A DNA stretch of 64,000 nt from Terriglobia bacterium. GTDB taxonomy: Bacteria; Acidobacteriota; Terriglobia; Bryobacterales; UBA6623. A program made the translations under genes and the position numbers. This document shows positions 17,727-26,816 of this stretch, in pieces. Every line of letters starts with the position of its first letter. Positions within the stretch are counted from its first letter, which is position 1. The stretch spans positions 124,001 to 188,000 of the forward strand of contig VXMF01000022.1 of the NCBI GenBank assembly GCA_009841225.1, written 5' to 3'. The notes beneath the pieces were generated by a model. The model did no database searches, was not told the origin of the DNA, and saw only the letters and a program-made list of their open reading frames with translations.

Positions 17727-19307
17727 CTATTCCGCAAAGTAACCCGGCCGCGCCCGGACCTTGGCGCCGGGCGCATCGACCTTGATCGTCACGCGCCTCC
17801 AACTGCCGTCAAACTCTTGGTCCGCCGGATAGTAGGCGATCTCATAAACGCTGCGCATTTCTCGCGCAAGGTGCGGCAGGACCGGCTCGATGTCCGCCAC
17901 GGAGCGGGCCGTGAACAGCCTCCCGCCCGTCTTCTGCGCCAACGATTCCATTCGCTTGCGTGCCCTGTTAGACCAGTTGCGCCCGAAACGCTCGCCAGAC
18001 AGCAAGAAGATCGGATAAATGCGGGCGTCCATTTCGCCGGCCGTCTGAATCAACCGCGAGGCGCTCAGCACCGAAGGGGAGTCGTGCCCGCTGATGCGAT
18101 TGTCGATGCCGTCACTGATCACCACCAGCGCGTTGCGCTCCCCGGACAGAGCGGCAAGCTCGTTGTCGTAGGCCAGCAAGATCGTGTCCCACAGTGGCGA
18201 CCCGCCGATCGGATACGGCAGCCTGCGAAGGCGCTCTACGAGCACCTCTCGATCCGAAGTCAGCGGCGTGAGCCGATGGAACATGCCCTCGGTCATGGCG
18301 TACAGAGCCACCCTGTCGTGTGGCCGGGCCAATGCGATCAGGCGCCGCGTTGCTTGGCGCATGTGCTCTAGGTCGCGTGCCGTGCTGCCGCTAAGGTCCA
18401 AGAGCACCGCTAGGTTGAAAGGCGACTCTTCCGGGTCAGCCACGCGGATATCCTGCCGCTGGCCCCGCTCCTCGACGACAAAGTTGTTCTTGGCCAAGCC
18501 AAGCATGGGCCGGCCGCCGCTGTCACTGACAGCCACGCTCATGCTCACCATGCGCACTTCCGACCGGAATACAGACCCAGCGCCGCCGTTATCGGATCGA
18601 GCGTCGCTGGAGGGAACGGGCCGCCTGTCAGGCGGCGCGGCTGGCCGGGCCCGCTGGCGTCGCTCGGACTGTGCCAGCAGCCGGTCCACCACTTCTCTCG
18701 ATTCGGTGTGTGGCCTGAGCGGCCACTCGCGGGGAATCTCCCAATCGCGGACGCGCAGGACCGGGGGCGCGTGGAGCTGCGCGTCGACGACTCCATAGGA
18801 CAGGCCGGGAGAGCGCCCTCTCTTCGCCAGCCTCCATGACCGCAAGTTCCGACCGATCTGGTACGAGAGCAGGGGCAACGCGCGCTCAGGGGGTGTGTCT
18901 ACTGCCTCTGGACGCCGGCTGGACTCCAAGTTCAAGATCGTCACGTCCAGCGGTACAGCCAGCGAGAGCGAGCCCCGCGCCGACTGCACATCGGCCCGCT
19001 TGACCATCCCGACGATGCTGATGTCGCCGGCATCGGTGGTGACCGTGAACGGCAGAGCCAGAGGCACGCGGACTTCGATATGCGGGCTCTCGTCCTCGGG
19101 AGGCAGGGCCTCGACCAACAGCCGAGCGGGAGAGCGGCTGACGGCAATGCCCTGCGAATCGCGCGATTGCGATCCAGAGCGCCACATTTGGAGGCGGTTT
19201 CCGAGGACAACCTCCACGTGGATATCACCGTGGAGATTGACGATCTCCAAGGGCTGGGAGGCGGCGGCCGGAACTAGCAGGAGCGCCCAGAGGACTCGCG
19301 CACGCAT
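17727..19307 (-). CDS. Secreted protein with VWA domain
   Basis: The ATG at 19307 (MRARVLWALLLVP) gives a short signal peptide. Residues 25-140 look like a beta-rich domain with the phrases VNLHGDIHV and DAGDISIVG, as in DUF4097-like adhesin folds. A low-complexity linker follows. The C-terminal half is a von Willebrand factor A domain with a good MIDAS motif, DLSGST, and a later SDGIDNR. VWA proteins of this type are common in Acidobacteria; the ligand is unknown. It is divergent from selB, with about 85 bases between the starts. Confidence 0.82.
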   Translation of the reverse strand: MRARVLWALLLVPAAASQPLEIVNLHGDIHVEVVLGNRLQMWRSGSQSRDSQGIAVSRSPARLLVEALPPEDESPHIEVRVPLALPFTVTTDAGDISIVGMVKRADVQSARGSLSLAVPLDVTILNLESSRRPEAVDTPPERALPLLSYQIGRNLRSWRLAKRGRSPGLSYGVVDAQLHAPPVLRVRDWEIPREWPLRPHTESREVVDRLLAQSERRQRARPAAPPDRRPVPSSDARSDNGGAGSVFRSEVRMVSMSVAVSDSGGRPMLGLAKNNFVVEERGQRQDIRVADPEESPFNLAVLLDLSGSTARDLEHMRQATRRLIALARPHDRVALYAMTEGMFHRLTPLTSDREVLVERLRRLPYPIGGSPLWDTILLAYDNELAALSGERNALVVISDGIDNRISGHDSPSVLSASRLIQTAGEMDARIYPIFLLSGERFGRNWSNRARKRMESLAQKTGGRLFTARSVADIEPVLPHLAREMRSVYEIAYYPADQEFDGSWRRVTIKVDAPGAKVRARPGYFAE

Positions 19308-19393
19308 GGAAGGCGGACTGCATTCATTCTGAACTACTCGGCCGACAAAGGGTGACTGGCCGAGCCTCAGGGTACAGTGGAGCAAGCGCCTCA

Positions 19394-21298
19394 ATGGCTA
19401 GCGTCAGGCAAAACGTCATCGTCGGAACCAGCGGGCACATCGACCACGGCAAGACATCGCTGGTCCGAGTCCTGACCGGGACAGATACGGACCGGTGGGA
19501 AGAGGAAAAGCGGCGCGGTATCACCATTGATCTCGGCTTCGCCAGCTTGGACCTGGGCGAGGATCTGCGCATTGGCTTCGTGGACGTGCCCGGCCACGAG
19601 CGCTTCGTCAAGAACATGCTGGCCGGTGTTGGCGGGATCGACATCGTCCTGTTGGTCGTGGCCGCCGACGAGTCCGTGATGCCGCAGACCCGAGAGCACT
19701 TCGAAATCTGCCGCTTGCTGGGAATCCGGCACGGCCTGATCGCGCTGACCAAGGCTGATGCGGTGGATGAGGAAATCCTCGAACTGGTCAAGCTGGAGGT
19801 CGAGGAATTCGTGGCGGGCTCGTTCCTCGACGGCGCGCCGCTAGTCCCGGTCAGCAGCGTGACCGGCGCGGGCACGAAAGATCTGTGCCAGGCACTGCGC
19901 CAAGTCGCCGACGACGTCGAAGAACGCGGCTACAGCGAACCGTTGCGCCTGCCTGTAGACCGAGTGTTCACCATGAAGGGCTTCGGCACGGTGGTGACGG
20001 GAACGCTAGCCAGCGGCCAGCTGCGGATCGAGGATGCCGTGGAGATCTTGCCCGGCAGGCAACAGGCCCGGGTCCGCAATCTGGAGGTGCATGGAGAGTC
20101 CGTCGAGACGGCACGGGCCGGGCAGCGTACGGCGATCAATCTAGGCGGCACAGCCAAGGCTGATCTGGCACGCGGCATGTGTCTCGCCGAGCCGCGCCTC
20201 TTCGCGCCAACAGAGCGCTTCGACGCTCACATAGAATTGCTGCCGTCAGCCAAGCCGCTCAAGCATGCAGCCCCGGTGCACGTGCATCTGGGCACTGCCG
20301 AGACTGTGGGCAAGGCGCACCTACTCGAGGCATCCGGACGCCAGTCCAGCCTCAAGCCGGGCGAGTCGGCTTTTGTCCAACTGCGCCTGGATCATCCGCT
20401 CGTGGCGGTCGCGGGGGACCGCTTCATCTTGCGGCAGTTCTCCCCGCTGACCACCATCGCGGGCGGCACAGTGCTGCACCCGCACGCCGGTCGGCACCGC
20501 AAGAAGGACGACTGGCAGCCCGCTCTGGAGGCTCTGCGGGAGCGAGACCCGACCAGGATCCTGGAAGCGCTTTGCGCGGGAGAGGCGTTCGGCATGGCCG
20601 GTGCCGACCTGACCGCGATCACAGGCCGCCGGGAACCGGCGTGGTATTCCACCGCGCAGTCCTGCAAGTCGATCCGAGTGCTCCGCGACGAGCCGCTGTG
20701 GGTCTGCGCCGACAGCCGCGCGAAGGCAGCTGAAGACCGCTTGCTGAAAGCCTTGGCTCAGTTTCACAGGGCCAACCCGCTGGAGTCGGGCATCCCCGTC
20801 GAGGCGCTGCGAAGCAGCGAGTTCGGCGATGCGCCGGAGTTCTTCGCGGATCACATCCTGCAGCGTCTGCAGGCCGAGCGCAAGGTGGAGCTGGATGGCG
20901 AGCTAGTCAAGTCGGCCGATCACGAGATACGCCTGGGCCGAGACGAGCGCGAAGCCAAGGAAAGGCTCATAGCCGCCTTCGCACAGGCCGGCTTGCAGGT
21001 TCCGCTGCTCAAGGATCTGCTGCCCACGCTCCCGATCGACTCCGGTCGCGCAAAGCGCATTCTGGCGGCGCTGCTGCGGGAGGGCGTGTTGGTCCGAATC
21101 AACGCAGACCTGGTGTTCCACAGCGCGGCGGTCGATGCGCTGCTGGCTCGGCTGGCCCCGTTGCGCGGCCAGCTCGTCGACGTCGGTGAGTTCAAGGCGA
21201 TTGCCAACGTCAGCCGCAAGTACGCGATCCCGTTGCTGGAACACTTCGACAAGCAGAAGGTGACGCTGCGCGACGGCAACAAGCGCCGTGTCCTGTAA
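19394..21298 (+). CDS. selB: Selenocysteine-specific elongation factor
   Basis: Delivers selenocysteinyl-tRNA to in-frame UGA codons followed by a SECIS hairpin. The ATG at 19394 is the likely start. The GTPase domain has the P-loop GHIDHGKTS, the effector region RRGITIDLGFA, DVPGHERF and the G4 motif TKAD. Domains 2 and 3 follow, with KGFGTVVTGT. The last 250 residues form the winged-helix array that binds SECIS RNA. The length is 634 residues. No selA, selD or tRNA-Sec is present in the window. Its presence means UGA in this genome can be recoded at some genes. Confidence 0.94.
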   Translation: MASVRQNVIVGTSGHIDHGKTSLVRVLTGTDTDRWEEEKRRGITIDLGFASLDLGEDLRIGFVDVPGHERFVKNMLAGVGGIDIVLLVVAADESVMPQTREHFEICRLLGIRHGLIALTKADAVDEEILELVKLEVEEFVAGSFLDGAPLVPVSSVTGAGTKDLCQALRQVADDVEERGYSEPLRLPVDRVFTMKGFGTVVTGTLASGQLRIEDAVEILPGRQQARVRNLEVHGESVETARAGQRTAINLGGTAKADLARGMCLAEPRLFAPTERFDAHIELLPSAKPLKHAAPVHVHLGTAETVGKAHLLEASGRQSSLKPGESAFVQLRLDHPLVAVAGDRFILRQFSPLTTIAGGTVLHPHAGRHRKKDDWQPALEALRERDPTRILEALCAGEAFGMAGADLTAITGRREPAWYSTAQSCKSIRVLRDEPLWVCADSRAKAAEDRLLKALAQFHRANPLESGIPVEALRSSEFGDAPEFFADHILQRLQAERKVELDGELVKSADHEIRLGRDEREAKERLIAAFAQAGLQVPLLKDLLPTLPIDSGRAKRILAALLREGVLVRINADLVFHSAAVDALLARLAPLRGQLVDVGEFKAIANVSRKYAIPLLEHFDKQKVTLRDGNKRRVL

Positions 21299-21364
21299 AG
21301 GCGGCTCGCAGTCTGGCGCACCTGTTACGATTGCAGCACAGCGCCGAGCGCGCGGAGTCGGCAC

Positions 21365-21922
21365 ATGTCCAGCTTGGTGTGCAGTTTGGCCGGCGGCAGC
21401 GTCGGATCCACCAGCGACGGCTCGTGGAAGGCCCTGGCAGCGGGTCCGCAGGAACGGCTCGCCATCCTGCGCCGCTACCGCCGAGTCGCCTTGGTCGGGG
21501 TCTCGGCCAACCCCTTGCGGCCAAGCCATTTCGTGGCGGTCTATCTAGCCAATCGCGGCTATGACATCGTGCCCGTCAACCCGCGCGCCAAGACCGTCCT
21601 AGGGAGGCCATCCTTCCCCAGCCTGAGCGCGATTCCGGAGCCGGTCGACGTGGTCGATATCTTCCGGCCCCCGCAATTCGTGCCGGCCATCGTCGAGGAA
21701 GCGATCGAGATCGGTGCCAAGGTCATCTGGATGCAGTTCGACATCGTGCATGAGGAAGCGGCGCAGCGAGCCCGCGACGCCGGACTGGAAGTCGTCATGG
21801 ACCAGTGCATGAAGGTCGAGCACGCCCGCTTCTTCGGCGGGCTGTCCGCGCTGGGCCTCAACGGCGGCGTGGTCTCAGCCCGCAGCTGGGCGCCCAAGGA
21901 AGGCAACCACGGTCTGAGATAA
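21365..21922 (+). CDS. CoA-binding domain protein
   Basis: A 185-residue protein; the likely domain begins near residue 40 at the Rossmann-type segment VALVGVSANPLRPSH. The phrase YDIVPVNPRA and the later MDQCMKVEHAR are typical of the CoA_binding_2 (YccU-like) group, in which a cysteine lies near the ligand. The first 30 residues are poorly conserved in type and a later start is possible. The role in the cell is unknown. It follows selB by 66 bases. Confidence 0.82.
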   Translation: MSSLVCSLAGGSVGSTSDGSWKALAAGPQERLAILRRYRRVALVGVSANPLRPSHFVAVYLANRGYDIVPVNPRAKTVLGRPSFPSLSAIPEPVDVVDIFRPPQFVPAIVEEAIEIGAKVIWMQFDIVHEEAAQRARDAGLEVVMDQCMKVEHARFFGGLSALGLNGGVVSARSWAPKEGNHGLR

Positions 21923-21956
21923 TGGCGGCTCACGCCGTTAGGAGTATGCGCAAGCC

Positions 21957-22799
21957 ATGAAATTCGGAGTCAACACGCTCATCTGGTCCGGCTCGTTCGA
22001 GCCCGACAAGTACCCGCTGGACGAGTTGAAAGAGGTCGGCGTCGATGGCATCGAGATCCCGGTCTTCGTGCCCTCTGAACTCGACACCGCGGCGGTGCGC
22101 AAGACCTGCTCGGAACACGCGCTCAACGTCCACTTCTGCTCGGTAAACCCGGAAGGCATGAATCCAATCAGCGACGACGCGACCGTGCGCGCCAAGACCG
22201 TCGAGCACTGGAAGAACGTGATCCGGACCGCTGCCGAAGCGGGCGCGGACCAGATCGCCGGCCCGACCCATTCGCCGGTCGGCTATCTGCCCGGGCGGCG
22301 GCGCAACGAGGACGAGTGGAGGTGGGGCGTGGAGTTTCACCAGGCGCTGGCCGACGACCTTGCCGACGCCAACGTGATGATGGCGGTCGAGCCGCTCAAT
22401 CGCTTCGAGACGTACTTCCTCAACACCGCGGCGGACGCCTACCGCTTCGTCGACGAAATCAATTGCGAGCGCATCGGCATCCTGCTGGACACGTTCCACC
22501 AGAACATAGAGGACAAGCAGGTGGGAGACGCCTACCGCACCTGCGGCAAGCATCTGATGCACGTCCACACTTGCGAGAACGACCGCGGCACGCCGGGCTC
22601 CGGACACGTGGACTGGCCCGGCGTCCTGCAGGCGATCAAGGAGCTGGGCTACGACCGCTGGCTGACCATCGAGTCGTTCAACTCGCACATTCCCGAATTG
22701 TCCGCCGCGACCGCGATCTGGCGCGACCTCGCGGCATCCATGGACGACATTGCCATCGACGGGACACGGTTCCTGCGCGACCTCTGGGGGCGCACCTAG
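21957..22799 (+). CDS. Sugar phosphate isomerase/epimerase, D-tagatose 3-epimerase-like
   Basis: An AP-endonuclease-2-type TIM barrel of 280 residues. Metal ligands fit the ketose 3-epimerase pattern: Glu in VEPLNRFE, Asp in LLDTFHQNIE, His in VHTCENDRG and Glu in TIESFNS. It probably epimerises a free keto-sugar or sugar acid derivative. It is preceded by a weak GATAAT box (21918-21923) overlapping the previous stop. The EamA transporter gene follows after 46 bases, suggesting a sugar uptake or export unit. It ends in TAG. Confidence 0.87.
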   Translation: MKFGVNTLIWSGSFEPDKYPLDELKEVGVDGIEIPVFVPSELDTAAVRKTCSEHALNVHFCSVNPEGMNPISDDATVRAKTVEHWKNVIRTAAEAGADQIAGPTHSPVGYLPGRRRNEDEWRWGVEFHQALADDLADANVMMAVEPLNRFETYFLNTAADAYRFVDEINCERIGILLDTFHQNIEDKQVGDAYRTCGKHLMHVHTCENDRGTPGSGHVDWPGVLQAIKELGYDRWLTIESFNSHIPELSAATAIWRDLAASMDDIAIDGTRFLRDLWGRT

Positions 22800-22845
22800 G
22801 CATCAGGCCGGCGAACCTTGCTGTCGCCGGACGGACCGGCCCGAG

Positions 22846-23805
22846 ATGGCAGCTAGGCACCTCGAGAATTCCCAGCCTCTGGGACTGGCCTCGATTCTGG
22901 CCTGCGTTTCGATCGCCACGATCCGCGGCTTGAACCCGGTAGCGATCAAGGTCGTGCTGCTGTCGATGCCGCCGCTGCTGGGAGCCTTCCTGCGCGTCGC
23001 GATCGCCAGCGCCGGCATCTGGGCGTTCGCCGCAGTGCAAGGGATCAGCCTCCGGCCGCGGCGCGGGGAATTGATACCGCTCGCATTGCTCAGCGTGATC
23101 TTCGCGGTGCAGATCAGCGCCAACCAGACCGGGGCAGACTTCACCTCGCCGGTCCTGCTGGCCATTCTGTTCAACACGTATCCCATCACCACCAATCTGC
23201 TCTCGGCCTTGGTCGTGCCCGAGGACCGGCTCAATCTCCTCCGCGCGGCCGGACTCGTGATCGCGTTCTGCGGCGTGGGGTGGGTGTTGACGGCGCGCAC
23301 CGAGAGCCCGCTTGCCCCCAATCCCATGCTGGGAAACGCTTTCGTGCTGACGGCGGCCACGCTGCTGGCAATCCGCATGGTCTACACCCGGCAGCTCGCG
23401 CTGCGCATCGACTACGTCAAGGCGGTCTTCTGGCCGCTGGTGGGGGCACTGCCGATTTTCTTGCTGGGCTGGCAGGCGATCCCCGATTACATGCCCCGTG
23501 CAGACCACGACTGGCGGACTTGGGCTGCCTTGCTGTTTCAAGGGCTGATCGTCGGAGGCGCGGGCCAGCTCGCTTGGGTCTATCTGATCCGCAGGCATAC
23601 TCCGGGCACGGTGATCGCGTTCTCGTTCATCACCCCGGTCAGCGGAGTGACTCTGAGTTCCGCCTATTTCGGCGAGGCGTTGCCCACCCGACTGGTTGCG
23701 GGCTTCTGCGCAGTATTGCTGGGCATCGGCCTTGCGGCGCGCAGGGCCCGCCCGCAAAAGCCCCCGCCACCGAGCCCGCCACCCGGATTCGGCGGCACGG
23801 CCTGA
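22846..23805 (+). CDS. EamA-family (DMT) membrane transporter
   Basis: The ATG at 22846 fits the start of the conserved sequence; upstream in-frame codons belong to the previous gene's end. About ten transmembrane helices in two EamA repeats can be read, the first starting ILACVSIATIRG and the second around residue 165. Family members export amino acids, nucleosides or sugars; the substrate is unknown. The C-terminal tail is Pro-rich and probably cytoplasmic. It is convergent with the PCMT gene, which ends 14 bases away. Confidence 0.87.
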   Translation: MAARHLENSQPLGLASILACVSIATIRGLNPVAIKVVLLSMPPLLGAFLRVAIASAGIWAFAAVQGISLRPRRGELIPLALLSVIFAVQISANQTGADFTSPVLLAILFNTYPITTNLLSALVVPEDRLNLLRAAGLVIAFCGVGWVLTARTESPLAPNPMLGNAFVLTAATLLAIRMVYTRQLALRIDYVKAVFWPLVGALPIFLLGWQAIPDYMPRADHDWRTWAALLFQGLIVGGAGQLAWVYLIRRHTPGTVIAFSFITPVSGVTLSSAYFGEALPTRLVAGFCAVLLGIGLAARRARPQKPPPPSPPPGFGGTA

Positions 23806-23819
23806 GACCGACTTCGCAG

Positions 23820-24569
23820 TCAGTTCCTGTCAGCTGCGCGAACCATCGGCACGAACCGAACGTCCAGCCGCCGCTGGCGGCGCAGCCTGCCCGCAGCATC
23901 CTTCGTCACCAAGGTCAAGGCCTGTGTGCCGAGAGTCGGTCCGACCGGCACCACCAAGCGTCCGCCCGCCGCCAACTGATCGACCAGCGCTTGCGGGATT
24001 TCTCGCGGCGCTGCCGTGACGATGATGCGGTCGAACGGTGCGTGTTCCGCCCAGCCTTGGTAGCCATCGCCCTGCTCGACCGTGGCGTGTGCGTACCCCA
24101 GCTCGGCCAGGGCGCTGGCAGCTCTGGCAGCTAGTTCGGGAACGATCTCGATGCTGTGCACCGAATCGCACAGGCTCGCCAGGACGGCAGTCTGGTAGCC
24201 CGAGCCCGTGCCGATCTCCAGCACCCTGTGATGCCGCTCGAGTTCGAGCAGCTCTGTCATGAACGCCACGATGTACGGCTGTGAGATGGTCTGATCGAAG
24301 CCAATCGGCAGGGCCGTGTCGTCCGTTGCAAGCTCGCGAACCTCGGCCGGAACAAAGCACTCGCGGGGCACGCTGCGGAGGGCATCCAGCACCGCCGCCG
24401 ACTGGACGCCGCGGGCCTCGATCTGCCGCCGTACCATGCGCCTGCGCATCTGTTCCCAGCGATCTTCCGCGGGTTGGGCGGAAGCGCCCGGGAATAAGGC
24501 TAGCAGTGCGGACGCCGCCACGGTGATCAGTACCGCGGCCCGAGCTATCGCCGGCCAACATCGTAGCAA
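23820..24569 (-). CDS. pcm: Protein-L-isoaspartate O-methyltransferase, exported form
   Basis: Repairs isoaspartyl residues using S-adenosylmethionine. The SAM-binding motif VLEIGTGSGYQTAVLA and the family segment IGFDQTISQPYIVAFM are both clear. Unlike the usual cytoplasmic enzyme it carries an N-terminal signal peptide (about residues 1-31, ending near GASA), so it would act in the periplasm or be membrane-attached. A SAM source outside the cytoplasm is not obvious. It lies 93 bases downstream of the aminotransferase gene. Confidence 0.92.
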   Translation of the reverse strand: MLRCWPAIARAAVLITVAASALLALFPGASAQPAEDRWEQMRRRMVRRQIEARGVQSAAVLDALRSVPRECFVPAEVRELATDDTALPIGFDQTISQPYIVAFMTELLELERHHRVLEIGTGSGYQTAVLASLCDSVHSIEIVPELAARAASALAELGYAHATVEQGDGYQGWAEHAPFDRIIVTAAPREIPQALVDQLAAGGRLVVPVGPTLGTQALTLVTKDAAGRLRRQRRLDVRFVPMVRAADRN

Positions 24570-24662
24570 CCCGCCCGGCGCATAGGAGCTCGTCCCGGCG
24601 CCCGCTCACGGACCCGGTCAAGACAGGCCGCGGCCGCTGTGTCCAGCCCGGCCCAGCCGAAA

Positions 24663-25820
24663 TCAGCTCAGCAGATCGCGGATGCGCTCCAGCGCAACTT
24701 CGATGCGGTCGAGCGCTGCCGCATAGCTGAATCGCAGGTAGCCCTCACCGTACGACCCAAAGGAGTTGCCGGCCAGGCAGGCCACGCCTGCCTCTTGCAG
24801 GATCCTTCCTGCCAGCTCGGTCGCGTCGATCCCGGTCTCGGTGATGTTCGGAAAGGCATAGAACGCCCCGCCGGGCTTCGCACAGCGAACCCCTGGGATC
24901 GCATTGAGGCCGGCGACGATCACGTCGCGCCGCCGCTTGAACTCGTTCACCATCACACCCACGCTGTCCTGCGGCCCGCGCAGCGCTTCGATGGCAGCGC
25001 GCTGGGTGAAGCTGGCAGTGTGCGAATTCGAGTTGACTTGCAGCATGCAGACCGCATCCACCATCCATTGGGGGTAGACGCCGTAGCCGATGCGCCAGCC
25101 GGTCATCGAGTAGGCCTTCGAGAATCCGTCCAGGATGATCGTCTTTTCCGCCATCCCCTCCAGCGAAGCAATCGACGTGGGCCGCTCGTCGAACGCGATG
25201 AGGTTGTAGATCTCGTCCGACAGGACGAGCAGGTCGCGATCACGGACCATGTCGGCTATGGCTTGCAGATCCTCCGGGGGGATGGTGCCGCCGGTCGGGT
25301 TCTGGGGCGAGTTGAGAATGATCAATCGGGTGCGGTCCGAGAGCAGGCTCGAGAACCGGTCCAAGTCGAGGGAAAACCCGCGGCTCTCCAAGAGCGGCAA
25401 GGGCACCGGCGTGGCACCGCTGGCACCGATCACTGACTCATACATGGGGAATCCCGGATTCGGGTACATCGCCTCGTCGCCAGGCTCGAGCAGCGCCAGC
25501 ATTGAGAAGAACAGGATCGGCTTGGCGCCCGGCGTGACCACGACTTGCGACTCGGATACCGGGATGCCGCGGGTCGACGAAATGTAATCGGCAATGGTCT
25601 GCCGCAGCTCCGGATCACCCTGGGTCGGGCCATACTTTGTGTAGCCGTCGGCAAGGGCCTTCTGGCCGGCGGCGACTATGTTCGGAGGCGTTGGGAAGTC
25701 AGGCTCGCCGATCTCCATATGGACAACATCCTTGCCGGTGGCCTCCAATGCCCGGGCCTGGACCAAGACCTCGAATGCGCCCTCACCCCGCATGCGTCCG
25801 ATTCGATTTGCTATCTGCAT
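24663..25820 (-). CDS. Pyridoxal-phosphate aminotransferase, class I/II
   Basis: Fold-type I aminotransferase of 385 residues from the ATG at 25820 (MQIANRIGRM). The motif EIGEPDFPTPP is seen early, NSPQNPTGG supplies the substrate contact, and the Schiff-base lysine is in DGFSKAYSMTGWRIGY. These features fit the AspC/Ib group acting on aspartate or aromatic amino acids. The exact substrate is not determinable. The frame is open for 16 codons upstream, without a convincing start. Confidence 0.9.
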   Translation of the reverse strand: MQIANRIGRMRGEGAFEVLVQARALEATGKDVVHMEIGEPDFPTPPNIVAAGQKALADGYTKYGPTQGDPELRQTIADYISSTRGIPVSESQVVVTPGAKPILFFSMLALLEPGDEAMYPNPGFPMYESVIGASGATPVPLPLLESRGFSLDLDRFSSLLSDRTRLIILNSPQNPTGGTIPPEDLQAIADMVRDRDLLVLSDEIYNLIAFDERPTSIASLEGMAEKTIILDGFSKAYSMTGWRIGYGVYPQWMVDAVCMLQVNSNSHTASFTQRAAIEALRGPQDSVGVMVNEFKRRRDVIVAGLNAIPGVRCAKPGGAFYAFPNITETGIDATELAGRILQEAGVACLAGNSFGSYGEGYLRFSYAAALDRIEVALERIRDLLS

Positions 25821-26000
25821 GACCAAAACGCCGAGTGTAGCAAGGCAGTCATTGGTGTCCGGGAGCAACCCGCCCGACGCTCACCGAGGCCGTCACCTGA
25901 CACCGCCCTTCCATCACGACGAGGGCCAGCGCCCACTCTCCGAACACTTGGGGACCACGGCGATCTCGAGCGCCGCGACGATCTAAGCGGAATGCCCTTG

Positions 26001-26031
26001 ATGATAACAAGCAGTTGTAGAATGTTATCAT
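26001..26031. promoter_or_regulatory. Inverted-repeat operator overlapping the start of a VapB-type antitoxin
   Basis: ATGATAACA at 26001-26009 and TGTTATCAT at 26023-26031 form a perfect 9-bp inverted repeat with a 13-base spacer. The right arm includes the first two bases of the antitoxin ATG. A TAGAAT -10-like hexamer (26018-26023) lies in the spacer, so the message may be leaderless or nearly so. Binding of the ribbon-helix-helix antitoxin here would block both transcription and initiation. Confidence 0.6.
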
Positions 26032-26254
26032 GATTCGGACGCAAATCAGTCTTTCTGTAGAGGACTACAACGCAGCCAAGCAGGAAGCCGCCCGACTCGG
26101 CATTTCATTGGCCGAGCTGTTTCGTCGCTCGCTCCGCGCAATGATTCCGCCGGACAACTCGAAACCGTGGATGCGCTACGCCGGCATGGTCGAGACAGGA
26201 GATCCCAATTCGAGCCGGCGCGTTGACGAAATCGTTTATGCCACAAAGGCCTGA
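26030..26254 (+). CDS. Ribbon-helix-helix antitoxin (VapB-like)
   Basis: A 74-residue protein. The N-terminus MIRTQISLSVEDYNAAKQEA followed by LGISLAELFRRSLR is a standard ribbon-helix-helix DNA-binding domain: a beta strand and two helices. The C-terminal tail (MVETGDPNSSRRVDEIVY) would bind the toxin. No Shine-Dalgarno is visible and the start is inside the operator. The toxin start overlaps its last 17 bases. Confidence 0.82.
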   Translation: MIRTQISLSVEDYNAAKQEAARLGISLAELFRRSLRAMIPPDNSKPWMRYAGMVETGDPNSSRRVDEIVYATKA

Positions 26255-26651
26255 AGCGTACGTGGATACGTCAGCGCTGATCGCATTTGCCGATCGGTCG
26301 GACACTTGGCACGCGCTCTTTTGCAGGCTCTTTTCCGATCCCCCGCGGCTGATCACGAGTCCGCTTGTCATAGCGGAAGGACACGGCTGGTTCCTGAAGC
26401 GCTATGACCCCACGAAGGCGCTGCAGTTCCTTGCGATGGTTGAATCCATCGACACCTTACGTGTGATCCCAACAGACGCACGCGACGTCGAAGCAGCGAC
26501 CGAATTGATGCGTCGTTTCTCGGATCAAGACCTGACGCTTGTCGACGCGGTCGGCCTGCAGGCAATGGACACACGAAAGACGAGGGTGTGCTGGTCGACC
26601 GATCGCCGTCTCGAGATCACCGGAGCGAAACTGGCGATTCACGTCCGGTGA
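26238..26651 (+). CDS. PIN-domain toxin (VapC-like)
   Basis: The ATG at 26238 overlaps the antitoxin end; a TTG at 26223 is a weaker option. The PIN-domain acidic residues are Asp in YVDTSALIAFAD, Glu in IAEGHGWF, and Asp in LTLVDAVGLQAM and STDRRLE. At 137 residues it matches VapC-type RNases. With the upstream antitoxin and operator it forms a complete type II module. Confidence 0.84.
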   Translation: MPQRPEAYVDTSALIAFADRSDTWHALFCRLFSDPPRLITSPLVIAEGHGWFLKRYDPTKALQFLAMVESIDTLRVIPTDARDVEAATELMRRFSDQDLTLVDAVGLQAMDTRKTRVCWSTDRRLEITGAKLAIHVR

Positions 26652-26816
26652 GCTGATCGCTAACCGGAACTTCACAGGGGTCGATTGGCCGGCAATCCGT
26701 TGGAGGTGCCATGCTGAAAGGGCTCTCCTGGCGCTTTCGGCAGCGCCGCAGCCGACAAAGCAGCACTGCACGGATTGACGGAGAACTGCGTCCTATGTTG
26801 AGGGGCCAGCGAACCC

